A stretch of 64,000 nt of DNA from Todiramphus chloris collaris (GCA_025345505.1 JANVCC010000030.1:11480166-11544165), one strand, 5' to 3'; counted from the stretch's first letter, positions 1-14,363 are shown. Translations and numbers: made by a program. Notes: a model not told the origin generated them from the letters alone.

Positions 1-3000
1 TTTCATGAACATACAATCTGTGATTCATACCATCTAGTGTTACTTTCACCTTATCAGAGTTGAATAACAAAGGGCTTTTTTAATGTCCGTTGATCTTGCA
101 AGCCTGACAGAGGATGTTCATTGCCTGATTTTTAAAGGTGTCCAACTTTGCAAGACGGCCAACAGCCATCAAATCAGGCACTATAGATTAGATTTTTAAT
201 TAGAATAAACTGATGTAGAGCCATTGACTGGATGGGATTTTTATCAATTTGCATAAATAAGGCTGAAAATTGCATGACGCTCTTGTAATATTTTCCTTAA
301 TGCTTCAGTTAGAAAGTGACAAACCCAAGAACAGAAATGTTTTAGCCCTCAGTTTTTGTCTGAGCACAAATGCATCTCTTTTTTTCCTCTAATTTCATAG
401 TAGTTTATGTTAGCAAGACAATTTTTTTTTCCCTTGGACATGAGGAGGCTTAGGCTTTTACCTTATTTGATCTATTAAAAAAAAAAGATAATCTTTGCAA
501 ACTGCCCCTTATAACTTCTGTCAGAGTGGCCCAGGCCATGTCTGGGACTGAAAGGTTCCACAGAGAAGCCGAATGTGAGCAGAGCTCTTGGCATCTGCTG
601 TCTTAGAAATGTCACTGGTCCTGTTTCAGCCAGTGAGCTCAAGCACCTCCTGCAGTGCTGCTGCACTGTACTGCTGTGCTCAGGGTGCTATTAGATGTTT
701 GTAATAGTATCCGAACAGAAATATTATTTGTTTGTACTCTACTGTATCCAGAGATCTGAAATTATGACTGCAGCTCAGCTGTGCTACATCCTGTACATTG
801 TTTTTTATCGTCCTGCCTGGAAACAGGCATATAAATAAAAGTTGCTGAGGTGAAATACTTCCATAGTAAATCTCCTTCAGCCAGCTGGCAGTAGGTGGTG
901 CAAAGGATAGGTGATATGATGTATACACAGAAAGATTAAGGGATGTACAAGTCACCTCTCCAGAACATTTCCAAGTCTCCCAGAAGTCTGTAAGACTTTT
1001 CTCTGCTTCTTTTGCTTATTCTTTTTTTTTTTCTTTTTTCCTCCTGTTTTCTTTCTTCTTTGCTTTGACCTCTGCTTGTTCTTCATCTCTTTCTCCCCCC
1101 ATACAAACCCTCCCTTTTCATTCCCAAGTCTTTCTACTTTACTCCTCCCCTCACTCATTCTCTTCAGCATTGCAGCCATGGTAGTCAAAAGAAGAAAGAC
1201 ACAGAATTATCTGTTACTAAATGGGTGGTGCTGATGGAAAATTAGGGAGGAGGAAAAGAAGATTTAATTATCCATAATGTAAGGGTTAAGAAATAAGATT
1301 TTTCTCAACTAACACTAATATCTGAAGAAATCTTAAATTTGTGAGAAATGTGAACATTCCTTCTTCCTTCATCAGAAAGCTCTGTAGCTATAGTGTTAGA
1401 AAAGGAAAGAGAGGGTCAAACCTCATGTTTTTATCCCTGCTTTCTGTAAGTAACCTGCAAAGAGATTTTTTTCCTCAAGGTTGCTGAGCATCTGCTGCTT
1501 CAATTTCTCTGCTTCTTAGGAATGATGAGGTGTAATTGTATTCTGTTGCTTTGAGATCCTTCTGTGAAAGACATGAAACAAGTACAAGGTGCTATTGCTA
1601 GGAGGCAGTGTATATAGTCAGTCACTGACTAGAAGACTGTCCACTAATTTTTGTTTTGTTTGTTTTTAAAAAGGTGTGAAGCTGATATGAAGAATGTGCC
1701 AAGTCAACTGGATGAGTAAGCGCAGGCAACTCAAAGTGAGTTTGTTTGGGGTTTTTTTTAAAGAAAAATATTCATGCTCTAGGTCAATTTATGCAATTGC
1801 AAACCCAGAAAGGTGCCACTAACATTTTCTTAGGGTTTCTTTGGAAATGTGGCTTCATATCCACCTAGTGGAGAAAGCAGGTGGTTAAGAGTAGCTTGAG
1901 CAAAAGCTGATAACATATTAACATTGGAGAATATCTGTCCACAGACTTTTCTTATGAACACTCCAGAGCAGCAATAACCAAAAGCATTTCATCCTGTAAA
2001 TATGTTTTGCAAGTACATCTGCATTGGCCTGAAGTCTCACTGACCACTCATCAGTGCTTTTGAAAATCAATTATTTCCTGCTCTGGAGTGGAAATGCATC
2101 AAACATTGTCTCTTACACTAGTATGGTGAGCATTTTAGCTTTATATTTCTAAATTAGATGGAGTGCTGATAATATCCAATCAACCTACCATTAAACAAAA
2201 AAAGACAAATCCACTTGCAGATTCATTTTACTTGAAGGGGTATGCAAGATGATGTTCAGATGCTTAGGCCTTATGTAATTCTACACGATGCTTGGGGCTG
2301 GAGAGTGATTTTCTGAAATTTGAGGGGGAAATTAACAGACAACATAAAGTTGGCGGCAGTGGCATTATATTCAACACCTTTGCATTATTTCATGTGGAAA
2401 ATTAACCAAAGGAAAAGATTGTGGCCTTCCTTTTGATGTTTTGCTGCTACAGATTGAGATATTGAGATTTGTTCAAGTACCCACTGAAATAAACGGCAAC
2501 ATTTGAGTTGCTCTCGGTGGATTTTGTGTTTGCACCAAGGAGTCATCACAAGGCTATTCTGAACTGTAGAGTACCAAGGAGGGAAAGAACCGAACTGCTT
2601 TCAGCCACTGCCAGGGCTGGGAACTGCACACAGGGATCATAAAACCAGTTCTTTCCATAAAGGCCTGTGATGAGAACAGTTTGTTGAATCAGTGAATCCA
2701 GATCTTGGTTTCCTCAACCTCCTGTTGGGATCAGTGTTGTCCTGTTAGCAGTTAAATGAAGATAAAGTGCTGCTATTTGCTCATTCTGAAAGTCTTTACT
2801 TTTTTAAAGCAAAAACTCATAGAACAGAGGTCATTGCCTACCCCTATAAACCCTCTTCATTTCTTTTGAATACCAAACTTCCAGTGAAATGTTTGGAAGG
2901 GGGGAAAGGCTTTCCAATGGGCAAGGGTGTGATTTCAATTTAGAATTGCATCCTCGACTAATAGATTGAAGGAAAAAGTAGTACTTGTCTGCTTTTTACA

Positions 3001-3733
3001 GTTTTCTTCTTTTCCTGTACCTCAATCAACCGATGTTATGATTTGAAATAGGGCAGAGCAAATAAGTTATTTTTCACTTAATGTTTGTAACAAAAGTTGT
3101 ATATCAGCTTGGATACTTGAAAAAATACGAATTCCAGATTTTTAGTAGATTATTTTTCTCCAGAGTCAATCACTTTTTCTCTCGAGTGAATTAAAATAGG
3201 AAGGTGACAGTGAGTGTTGAAAGTTTTGCTTCCCTTTGTAATTTTGCAATGTGCCTTCAGAGGATGGGGTGAAGTGAGTCACGAGGGAAGATGGGGGGGC
3301 AGCACTTTCCCTTGTGAGGTACAGGCCCTGCTCAAGGAGTAGGAGACACCAAAGTTTGCAGGAGGAGACAGCAAAGATGGCCATTGTGGAATGGAAATCC
3401 TGCAGCTTGTGCAGGGGCTGTAAGGTGGCAAGGCAGCATTCAGCAATGCCTTCAAGGTGACAGAAGGATTTCCTGGGGACTAGGCAAAGTTACATGTCAA
3501 TCAAAGTCCCTGAGTGTGCAGGAACCAGTCGTGGAGGCAAGGACTTGCCTGTAAAGGCACAGTGGGCAGGGTTAGAGCTGTATGTGAGTTATCTTTATTT
3601 CAGTTCTATCCAGCATTAGTGATAATTAAAATACATGTAATGATTATAAGGGGGGGGAAAAAACAAACACTGACATCAGATTAGTCAAGAATTACCCAGA
3701 TAAAGCTACTGTAGTAAAAATCATATAGCTTTG
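1..3733. other. Noncoding stretch, no gene seen
   Basis: All open frames here are short (up to about 90 codons) and none resembles a known protein. A perfect POU octamer ATTTGCAT lies at 247-254. A T-rich pyrimidine tract lies at about 996-1100 and gives rise to a lysine-rich frame on the opposite strand that is only low-complexity sequence. Nothing else stands out. Confidence 0.6.
996..1100. repeat. Pyrimidine-rich low-complexity tract
   Basis: About 100 bases are almost all T and C, with a T run near 1022-1032 and a C run near 1095-1100. It resembles simple sequence that has been broken up by substitutions. Confidence 0.7.
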
Positions 3734-3845
3734 AATCATGGAATAGCTTAGGCTGGAAGAGACCTTAGAGATCATCTAATCCAACCTCCCTGCCATGGGC
3801 AGGGACACCTCTCAGCTAGAACAGGTTGCTCAAAGCAACCCAGTC
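3734..3845 (-). mobile_element. CR1 LINE, truncated 3'-end fragment
   Basis: The plus strand reads as the reverse complement of the avian CR1 3' end. In order it shows an ATCATGGAATAG block, GGCTGGAAGAGACCTTAGAG, ATCATCTAATCCAACC, CTGCCATGGGCAGGGACACC and AGAACAGGTTGCTCAAAGC. CR1 is the dominant non-LTR retrotransposon of birds, and most copies are 5'-truncated like this one. The element's 3' end is therefore at the low coordinate, where the usual ATTCTATG-type terminal octamers survive only in degenerate form. About 110 bp remain, with none of the reverse transcriptase region. Many substitutions against the family pattern suggest an old copy. It is the strongest evidence that the window is avian. 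Confidence 0.93.
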
Positions 3846-4059
3846 AGTAAGTTTGTATATGTGAAGTGAGCATTTCCATACTTCAAATACTTCATTTTCT
3901 TTAGCCTTATTACTTAATTTCGTTATTATTTAATGTTTTCCCTGGATAAGTTATCTTTAATAGCTATCTTCAGTTGCCTGATGCATATTACAATCTAGAG
4001 TAGAAATAAAATTCTTGGATCTAAACTTTGCAGCAAATATCTCAACCTTTTCCTGTCTC

Positions 4060-4460
4060 AGTACCTGGGAGTTCAGATGTGAATCGCGTGACAGGTCGTG
4101 TCTGGGCGTTTGACCGTGACAGCGGTCACCCACCGTGGGCTGGGTGTGCTCAGTGCTGCATACTGAGTTTGCTGGGTCTCTTTGGCATCTGCAGCTGTGG
4201 TGTGTAGGTACATCCAGGGAGCCACACTCTCAGGTGGCTTTTTGGATAAAACGTCTCTACTGGGAAGCTGAAAACCCTCTGCTGCTCTGCAGCACCAGAG
4301 CTTTTCACTGGCTCAGGCAGCGCGTATACCGGCCGGTTAGTAGGAGCAACCTCGGTTGCTGAAGCAGGAGGGAATCCGTAACTCCATTGTAAAATGTACA
4401 CCCCTGTCTGTAGTACACAGTGTTGAAGTGAGGATAAATCAGTGAGTTCAGAGTCCATGA
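4060..4460. other. Local GC- and CpG-richer patch
   Basis: The patch has more CpG dinucleotides than its AT-rich surroundings, for example around 4084-4135 and 4320-4340. It carries overlapping open frames on both strands (75 and 102 codons) that resemble nothing known, which fits low stop density in GC-richer DNA. It could be a small regulatory element or an old, unrecognised repeat. Confidence 0.3.
4111..4128. promoter_or_regulatory. Everted repeat TGACCG-N6-CGGTCA
   Basis: A perfect 6-bp inverted pair, TGACCG and CGGTCA, is separated by 6 bp. Geometrically this is an everted repeat of nuclear-receptor-like half sites (AGGTCA family) with ER6 spacing, a layout known for PXR/CAR/VDR-type elements. 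The first half-site base is C rather than A. Function is inferred from motif shape only. Confidence 0.25.
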
Positions 4461-5276
4461 GGATTAGCAGGTAATCACACTTTCTGAGTTTCTGTTAAAA
4501 GGATATGTTCTTTGATGTTCCTTGTCTAGATTAACATGAAAATACAAAAAGTTGTTGAGACATGAGGTCACTAGGTGATGGAAAAATTTTTCAGTTCAAG
4601 TTGGCAAAAAATAATTGTTTTATCATAAAAAAAATCATTATTCATAAAACTTTAAATGCATGATCCTGAAGTGAAGTAACAGTATATCCTCTTCAGCCTT
4701 GTTTCTTGTCATGCTGTAGAAAAAAAAAAAGCGGACCGTGATTAGCTGAATTCAATATCTGGTTCTTGTTAACCACGAATGATCAAGACCTGTGAGATAT
4801 AGCAGCTGTCCTTCAACATGCTGAGTGTAACATTACAGAACTTACACTCTTGCAGTGCATTCATTAGTCAAGCAGTTTTACCTGGCTTTTTTTTACAAGG
4901 AGTTTTTATTGATATTTTGTTTATACAGATGCAGTTCTGGATACTTTATGCTTCTGGGTAGCTAGAATTGAGGCAGACTGTCTTGGTGTGGAATGAATGG
5001 GGTTTTTTTCCTCCTGCTCTTAGTGGAGGGTTGGTACTTGTTTCCCTGGTACTTCCTGAAGGCAAATTTTTGTCATCAGGAACATTTAAAATTTTCTAAT
5101 CCTACCTGTGCACACAAGGTGCTCAAATGTTGTAGCAGTCACATCTGATGTATAATTTGAAGGTATGCACGTATTCCTTATTGCTAAAACCAATTAGCAA
5201 GCTTGCTCTACCTCTAGAGCTAGACTTTAGTACTAGGAAAAAATCTCAGAATAAAATTAGGGTTAGAGTTGCAAAT

Positions 5277-5293
5277 AAAAAAAAAAAAAAAAA
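5277..5293. repeat. Poly-A run (A17)
   Basis: Seventeen consecutive A. No retroposed sequence is recognisable upstream, so it is treated as a homopolymer only. Confidence 0.85.
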
Positions 5294-8200
5294 TTCCTAA
5301 ATTCCATATCAAGGTGTATTTAACTCTCCTTCCATTTCACATCCTCTTGTGATTCTACTCTGCATTCTCTTCTTTTCCTAAATCCTGTAGCTTGCTTCTG
5401 TCTCAGATTCTGGGTATTCATTTCCTAGTAGTAAGGAAATACCTTGATTCTGACTTTATGGTGAGCTTTCAAGTTCTTGTTATCTATATGATAGGTGATA
5501 ATATATTCATGCTCAAAGTGGTCATAAAATATTATTTGATTTAGATTTACCTCATCTATTTAAAGGATAAAGATTGTAACATAAGATACATGTGTAAAAT
5601 TGACATTCATATACTATCACATTTCAAATACCAAGCCTACAATCATTACAAAAAAGGTATAATGTAATTCTAATTGGCCTTAAGCCCCACAAATGACATA
5701 TGATATTAGAACTACACTACCATCTAGGGACACTTAGATGTCCACCTTAGATCATGCTTCCAGACTCTGGTTTTATTAATAGTAAAGAAAGCTCTTTTTT
5801 CTTTTGTAAGTATGAGGTAGAATTAAGACAGACTTAACAATGTGTCTAGCATTGAATCTAACTACTGATATGGTTCAGGAAAAAACAGTGTCAGTTTAAA
5901 TTTTTCAAACTTTTGTAGGTCTTTCAATGAAAATTTCCATCTGCCTTTACTTTAATACATTCCTTTTGAAACCTTGAAGATCCTAATATTTGGCCTGAAA
6001 GTAATGTAGTTTTGTTACTCTTACTGTGAGCACATTTAAAATAGTGATGCTCAACAAAGAGAGGGCAGAGGATGTTTTGTGCTGCCCTTGCCCTTGGAGC
6101 TGCAGCCAGGAGGGAGCACAAGGATCAGATTTTCCTGTTAACCCTTTGAAAAGTTGATGGCATAATCAGAACAAAAATAGAAATTATGTGGGGTTTCATA
6201 CAGCACCTTTTTATTGCACTTCTAACACATGAGTGAAATAGTGGCAAGGAGAAAAAGCCACAGTGTTACATAATAAAAGAAATATATTTTAATTTTCTTT
6301 CCCTCACATTTTCTTTTGCCTTATTTGCATCTTAAGTCTTCAAAGAATACTTAAGACATAAAATGTGACAATAGGTTTCCTTTGATTATAATAAATAGCA
6401 GTTTTGCTAGACTTGTATAACAACTTGTTTCTTCGATATCATGTGTCTGGAATAATGCAAAAGTTAGGTTGTCATGAATATGGCTTTATAGACACATCAT
6501 TCACCTGTAAGAGATGTAATCAGATCTATAGGTCCTGAGGATATATAAGCTCAAAGCGATTGTTAGGTAGGACATTTTTTTACTTTGAGTAAGAGTTTTA
6601 GCACATTGGGCAATTAAGTTTTTATGTGCACCAAGTATGCGCTCAACTGCCTGTATAATTTGCATGAATAGCTGGTTGTACACATAAGTACATAATTCAT
6701 TAGCTGCCTGTGCTATTAACTGCTGTGGATGTACCGCTATAGCTGTTCCCTTTTTGGGGAGCGTTTGCGAGAAATTTTTAGTCCTTGTCAGATATACGAG
6801 TAGAGAAAGAATAAGCAAGAAATATGGCACTTTGCATGTGTACGTATGATCCATACAATATTGTTGTCTTCATGACCAGTAGCTGCTATTTTAAAAACAC
6901 TACTTAACTGCAAAATACCCAAGAATCATTTTTCAATCAACTTACTTCATGAGCTGTAAATCCAGACAATACTGTCATGCAACTTTAGCTCAGGTGTTTA
7001 AGTCTCAGTAACAGTTTTTATGTACAACCCTACATCGTGCATTCTGACTTAGTTTTTATATGTGAAACATTTGTGAAGGAGACTGGAGGTGGAGAGCTGA
7101 AGTCAATGCAAGTTCCTTCCTTGCCCCCAGTAGGCTTTGGATCAGGCTTATCAAACCCAGCGAGTGGCAGGTCACTTGCACACCAGTTATAGAGGCTTTT
7201 CCCTGTAAGTGAATAACCCATTTATAATTGTATTTTGTAAAGTGCACAGTTGCCATAAATGGTCTGAGATTTTGTTTTTCTCTGAATTGGGATCTTTGTA
7301 CTGAAATGTGTAGTTAGCACAAACGTTCATCCTGCTCTGCCGCATGAGCTGAAAGGGCTCAGAGGAAGCTATGAACGTGCAAGTCACACTGACATTTTCA
7401 CTCCTCAGTTCTTTGCCCTGATATTCTAACTTCTCTGTTTCTCGGCAAAGGCATAAGTGGGGAACATATCCAGATCATACAAGAAAACTTTAACTCTTCA
7501 TGAGTGAGAAAATTCAGGGCTGAAAATGGTGGAGATATATTAATTGAATTCTCTATTTCTTTCATATATTTTTGAGGTTTAGGAGCAGTAAACTCACAGA
7601 GTTATGAAGCAAGAAAAATGTGTGTAGACTGGTTATTTATTGAAAACCAACAGTGAATGCTACAGTACTTAGAAGGGGACCATAATTGCTCTAAGCTTTT
7701 CCTCTTCTGGGGTGTATAGTACTCTGATCTTCGTAATCCTGGGTATTGAGAAACTGAATAACAGTCGTTTTGTTTAAAGTAAAGTGAAAAACATCAATTG
7801 CATCTCTCCTCCCTGACTCTTACCCCAGCAGTATCGCTTTGAAAAGCAATTTTCCTCCAGAAGCACTGACATATTAGTGTCCTTAAAAAATAAGATGTTT
7901 TTTCATTAGTCCTTCAGAATCTGAAAGCAAAACACCATCAGTACTCTTTATTTTAATATCTTATATGAATGTAAAAAAGAAAAGGATGAACTAACAGTGA
8001 GGTTTGTATATTTTCAATAAAAAGGTATGCTTTTCATGTGTGACATTTGTGGTGGAATGCTTCTTTGCTGAGAATTGAGTTTCAGTATTAAGGTAGCTGT
8101 AATAACATCCCCATGAAAACGTGCAAACTGCTCATTTGTAATACTTCTATTTTTCTAGCCAGGATCTCTCCACATAGTTTATTGCCATGTCTTTCCATTG

Positions 8201-11200
8201 GTATTTTCCATCAAAGTCACGTTAGAAATAACTAATAGGCAAAATAGCTTTGTACACACGTTTTTGAGTAACAGAAACAAACAAATAAACCCCCCCAAGT
8301 AATTGTCAGCCCATGTCAGCAATTCAGTTATTAGGATCACATAAACCCGTGTGTTATATATTCCACCCAGAATTGTTTTAAGGTCCTTGTATGCATAGAA
8401 TTTTGAAATATATTATTTGAATATAAAAGTAGATTATGTATTTCCCCTGTGGCTGGCCAAATGTCTTTCCAACAAAGGGTAAAATAAGAAGGCTATTTTT
8501 TTGTGTAAAAGAGTGATCTTTTTAGTCATGCTTGATTGCTTTTTCAGGACTGTCTCCATTTATAATGAGATATTCTTGGACTCATTTGAACCAGAAAGTT
8601 TAGTAAAATTGTTACATTTCAACATGAAATACCTTGAATTATTTAAACTGTCTCAAACTCAGTATTTTTTAAATATATGTGATATATATTGGATTTTTTG
8701 CTTTGCAGACAGATTGAACGTGGCATAAAATAGAAATATATTTAGCATATTTACAAGAAATATTTGTTTTAATCTTTCATACTTGTCAGCACTTCACAGT
8801 AATGTAGTCTTATCTGCTGCTAAAGAGTTACACAGTAAGGGATGCACTTGTTATTCAAATCCCTATTAATGTTCCATATCATAGTTTGGCAAGAAAGCTG
8901 TTACTGTATTGGACTGTGATACAGGAAAGTTTTAATTATCTGTACTTTTCAGAGAACTTGGCCTAGGACGTCTGTGCTAGTGTGTCAAGAACAATGATGT
9001 GAATTTACTTTTATCAGCAGTTTAAGATGGCATTATAAAATGAGTTCTGTGATACTGTTTTTAAAAGATCCAGTGTGCAATGAAATGCGCAGAGCTTGAG
9101 AAAAAATGCATTTTTATTATAGTCACAGTGCCCAGATAAAATGGCAAGTATTCAATGCTTTAGAAATATTTGTAGCTAAAGATATATTTCACATTACCTA
9201 AGTTTGTATTTTGCAATTGGAAAATACACAGTCATACTTCCATGCTTAGCTTGAGGCTAGTTCTTGCATTAATCTATATTGTTTTCAATGTACTTCAGAA
9301 AATATTTCATTGTGATGTTAATAGAGCTTACTTAAACATTTCTGTACTTTAAAGGCAAAAAAAAAAAATCTCTATCAGTTGTAGATCAAATAACAAAACC
9401 CCACAGCAACTCTTTTTCAAAGGAACAAATTGTTCGATATTCAAAATTTTATTTTACGTTATATTCTTCAGAAAGAAACAGCTCTTTCACTTCTAACCCA
9501 CAGCAAAAGCCTGTGTCTCATCTCTCCTGTAATTGTCCATTCTTTTTATAAGATTTATTTTTGCCTGTGGTGCCGAACTGAAAAAGTCACCCAGCTAAAA
9601 TGTAGTTACTTCATTTCCAAGTAAAAACAATAGTGTTTTCATGTCCATACTTATTATTATTCTGAGAATGTACTAATTTGTTACATCCAAGATGACGGTT
9701 AGTTTGGGCCATGAAAGGGGCACTGTGCCAACTACTGCAGTTAAGTAAAAGGACTTCTTTCATGGAAAGTAGTGGGACAGAAAGTAGCCTGCAGTGCATG
9801 TGGGTACGGGGAGGCAGATTGCCAAGAGAGTCATCCTGGTATCAGGCTTTACTGTGTTGAGTTCTGAATGAAGCTAAAACTATGATTTCACTAAATGTCG
9901 GCATGGGCAGCCAAATTTTCAAACCACTAGTGCTCTAAGGAGCAACTGATAAATGTTTTATCCCTGCGGGCTGTAGTTGATGTTGCACAAGGATTTTGCA
10001 TGTGCTCAATGCATTATCATTCTTGGCATTAAGCTTAGATAATTGTCTACTTATATTGAGCCTGTAATAGCAAAATGCAAGTGAAGGGGCATGTTTTACA
10101 AAGTAAAACTATGAAATAGGTTTAGCTATATTACTATGGATTTTTTTTTTTGTTCTATCCTACTACATTTGAATGAGAATGAAGTATGATTCTATACCTT
10201 AATTCTGCTCAAACCAGGGTGGTCTCATAATTTTGTTTTACATGCATGACATTGCTTAAGGTCATTAGTTGTAAATCTTAGTATAAAAAGACTGAAAATA
10301 TATTCAGTACTTTGTAGTTACCGAATACATATTTAAAAGCCTCTATGAAAAGTCGGGACCTACATGGCAGATTTTCAGTTACTGAATGGTCAATTTAATG
10401 ATGTAGATTAGCTGTATCTAAACAGTAAATGGAGATAGGCTGGTGCAAGGCTTTGATGAATCTCTCTGATGCATATCCCAGATGATCAATTTTCTAATTT
10501 TAGAGATTAGTATTCTGCTTTTCAATCCTAATATACTCTCTGGTTACATTCTGTTTGAAATTTAACGTGGATCAAGTATAACTTTATTTACAGTTTTTTG
10601 TTGTTTTGCTGTAGCTAGTCTAACACAAATCAAATTTGAATTTGGCCTTTTGCTTTTCAGTGACTAATGTAATGGTCTCATTTTTTCTTGGTGTTACCAG
10701 GCTTCTAATTAATTATTTAAATCACTATTGTATATTTTCAAAAGACCCTTCTATATTGCTTTAAATGTTTTAAAGAGAAGTGGATTGCATTGACAGATTT
10801 TGTTCAGCATAGCTGAATTCAACCCTTAAGGGTTTAAAAGCTAAAAATGTAATAGAAAAAAATTACTTATGACACAGATAATTACTGCAATAGCTGTACA
10901 TTGTATGACCAACTTTATTATGTATATACATTCTGTTTACGCAGCATCCATTGGAAATATGTAGGGAGGTTTGTGTGTAAATATTAAGAAATATTTAAAT
11001 AATTTAGGAAAAATACTATTTTCTTTTTATTGTTCATGTTGCTGGACCTGAAGTCATTTCTGCAAAAGTATGAATTACTTTTGTTGTTTTGTTTGGGTTT
11101 TTTAAAATATTTTCGCCATGAAGGCTACTGGTGTCAGTCCATTTGATAAAATACTCTCTCAGACATATGCAAATCCAAAGAGATTATTGAGTATACTATT

Positions 11201-11339
11201 AATTTTGTCTTTACAAATGCAGGATCTTTACCACACAGAATAATTAAATGTTTGTAATAAAGCAGTTAACTCAAGCAGTTTATTGCTGTGATTTGCAAAA
11301 CTGCATTGAGACGCTTTCTTTTCAGTTCATTGATAGTGG

Positions 11340-11660
11340 AACAAACATTTCTTTAATAAGGATACAGCGCATTCTGATTTTGTGGCAAAAGCTTAGATAA
11401 GGATCAGGCCCCCTCTGAATCACTGCTTTGACCTATGACATTGAAAGTGCTGAAGCGCTTTGGCAAAAGAAGAGTTAGTCATTCATTATTATGCACAAGA
11501 CTTTCCAGTTCTAAAGAGGCTCTGTGCTTTCTCTCAGATAGACTTTGTTTGTTGGAAATGAGAACTGTATTTTGGCAGTAAAGGACAAGAACTGAAGCAA
11601 CTCTGCAGGCAGACTCATTATGACATAATCCTTCATTAATCCTTATTCTCTATTAATAGA
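11340..11660. promoter_or_regulatory. Candidate regulatory element with paired TAATCC sites
   Basis: Two TAATCC hexamers lie in the same orientation at 11626-11631 and 11637-11642, so their starts are 11 bp apart, about one helical turn. TAATCC is the preferred site of bicoid-class homeodomain proteins (OTX, CRX, PITX, GSC). Further TAAT/ATTA cores occur nearby, and the block has neither repeats nor long open frames. A conserved enhancer is possible, but conservation cannot be seen here. Confidence 0.22.
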
Positions 11661-14347
11661 TCATGACAGAAGTTTTGCTTTGGTTGACCATCTTCACCAG
11701 CAAGATCTAGGCATTAATACACAAAAGGTCCAAACTCAGCTTTTAGGGCTATCATTTTATTTACAGTTTTAAGGAAGTATGTGTTATTACTCTGGAGAAG
11801 TTGATATATTAAGCGATCTGTTTTCTTCACATGCAACCTAGCTATGTATCTTAGAAATGTGATTTATCTATTGGAAAAGGGATTACTTATATCACTCAGC
11901 TGGCAGATAAATACACTGTAAAAATTAAGTGTCTATTGCAGAATTACTGCAGGAAAGATATAGGGATACAAGACTCCAACATTATCAGAGGTGGCAGTGA
12001 AAAGGCAAAAGTACTGAAGGAAGGAGTGTTAAGTGACACGTGAAATGAGTGTGGCAAAATATGACCAAGATAAGGAAAATCTGATGGCTTTTTGTTTCAG
12101 AGAAAGTTCAGGAGGAAAACATGAATCATAAGTGTGGAGTGTTTTGGAATAGATTTTTGTAGCAGTTACAAAAAATATTGTTGTGTTATTTATTGTGGGG
12201 AAAAAAAATATGTTGAGAATAATGAGGTTCATATTTGCCTGATGTAGCAATATATTATCCTTGGCCATTCTCGAGCTATTGTAGACAGGCAGTGGTGAGG
12301 AAAAATAGGTAAATTAAGTATTTTGGTGTATTTTTGGCCATTGACTAAGCTGTGCCCGGTTCTTGTTAGAGCTGGATTTACTTGCCCTAGTGTACAGGAC
12401 TTCAAGATCAGTTTCCTTATCTGCTGACATATTCCTGTAAGGCTGCTGATGACAGCGTGGGCTTGTGGGTTTTGTTATACAAATTAGGCTTTGTAACATG
12501 TATTAATATTTTCAAGTATAATTTTACTATAAACCAAAATGTAATTTCTGAAACTTAGTTCTGTAATTTCTGTAATTTCTGAAATTTCTGTATTCTACAA
12601 AAGCTGTACTGCAGCATTTGTTCATTTAAACTGCAATGATCTGTGAGATTTTAGTGGTTTAAGAGGGTAAAGCAAACTACTTCCATTGCCTTCTGTGAAA
12701 CTATGCTGATTTACATACACTGTGAATTAGATCACTAATTTTACTACATCTTCATATGCTTTTGTATCTCTTTGTTATGATATATTGTCTGTAATATCAG
12801 TTTGACTGGGGAAAAATGGTGTAGAAAATGCCAGTGGTTTAGAATTTGAGTGAAGATTTTGGTTTTTAACACAAAAAATGTATTGGATCTTTGAGGTGCT
12901 TCCATGATCCAGTGCCCAGAGAGTCAGGTGAGAAAAACAAGTACATATGAAAATATAATAATTATTGAAACAAAATTTTATTTCCTCTTAGCAGGACAAT
13001 ATTTTATGTCTGAAATTCTCTACATATTATCCTTTTGTGTAGTTTCTTAGCGTCCTGGCCTTTCTGTTCAGAAAGGTATGAAATGTGAATAGATTGTTAA
13101 ATTTTTCCATAGGGAAATTTCACAGTTTGAATAGAGGAGATAATGCAATGTGGTTTACAATTTGTCATTTTTATTGCCATTTAATGTAATACTTTACACA
13201 AACAAAAACTCTACATTTGCTACGTCGTGTGAGAAACTGTAGTCAAGTTTTTTCTCTGCAATAACATTTATTAATTCTACTTTTCTGCTGAGAATTAATT
13301 TTTAATCTGATTTAGACATAGTATGGCCTTTCAGATAGACAAGTGGAGAAGAAATGGGAAAACATAATTCAGAATTTTTAAACTATTTACATTGTACTCT
13401 TGTTTTGCACCTCTTTGGGAGAATGCGTAATAAAACTGATTTCTTAGTAATTTTATTCATCTTGCTGCTCTACATGCATAAAATGTTGATAGCTTTTACA
13501 CTAGCTGTGGTTACATAAAGGCCTTTGAGTGTTCAGGTCTTGACTAAAGCTCACTGCTTCATCACATCTGTTTCTAATAGTTGCTTTCTGAAGAAGAGAT
13601 TTCTGATAGTAGGCAGCCCTTTAATCTAGCAGACAAAAGGCATAACAAGATCCAATAGATGGACGCTAACACTGGCCAAATTCAGTCTGGAAATGAGATA
13701 CCAATTTTTAACATTGAAAGTAATTAAACATCAGAGCAATTTATCTAGCAACGGCATAGAACATTGTTAAAATTGAAACATCATGTATTCAGAAAGATGC
13801 TATGTCTTGAACGCAAGTAACAGTTTGGAAGAACTATGAGGTGAACTTCCTCGCTAGTCTATTAGATGTGCCTTTAAAATCAATTATTGAGTACCAATCA
13901 AGTTCCATCATCGTTTATAGCTTACTGTTACACTGCTGTATATGATTCAGATTAAATCATCTCTGATTACTGAAGGTTCTGTGGTAAGCCAAGAGAAAAA
14001 GAATGATTCATCATGTTTTTCAAGTATTCAAAACTGGTGGCACCATGCTGGCTTGTAGCACTAGCATACTTACCCTGCAAGAACAGGAAGAGCTGCTAGC
14101 ATCTGTAAGCAGTAACACTATATTGTCTTTTGCATTGAATGTCCTTCTTTTGGCACAGAAATTGTGTCTCTGGAAAAAGATATTCTTATTTGTCCTGATC
14201 TTCGTAGTAATCTCAGAAAATAAGTGGGGTTCAGTGCGCCCTATCAGCCATTTTCCTAATACATCATACCTTAGTATTCAACTTTTCAGTGGACACAGTG
14301 TCAGGCTCTGGAATGTTAGATATGCATCTGTGTATCATGGATTTAAA

Positions 14348-14363
14348 TTTTTTTTTTTTTTTT
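14348..14363. repeat. Poly-T run (T16)
   Basis: Sixteen consecutive T, i.e. a poly-A on the minus strand. It could be the tail of a retroposed minus-strand sequence, but no AATAAA lies close by and no source gene is recognisable to its right, so only the homopolymer is called. Confidence 0.8.
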
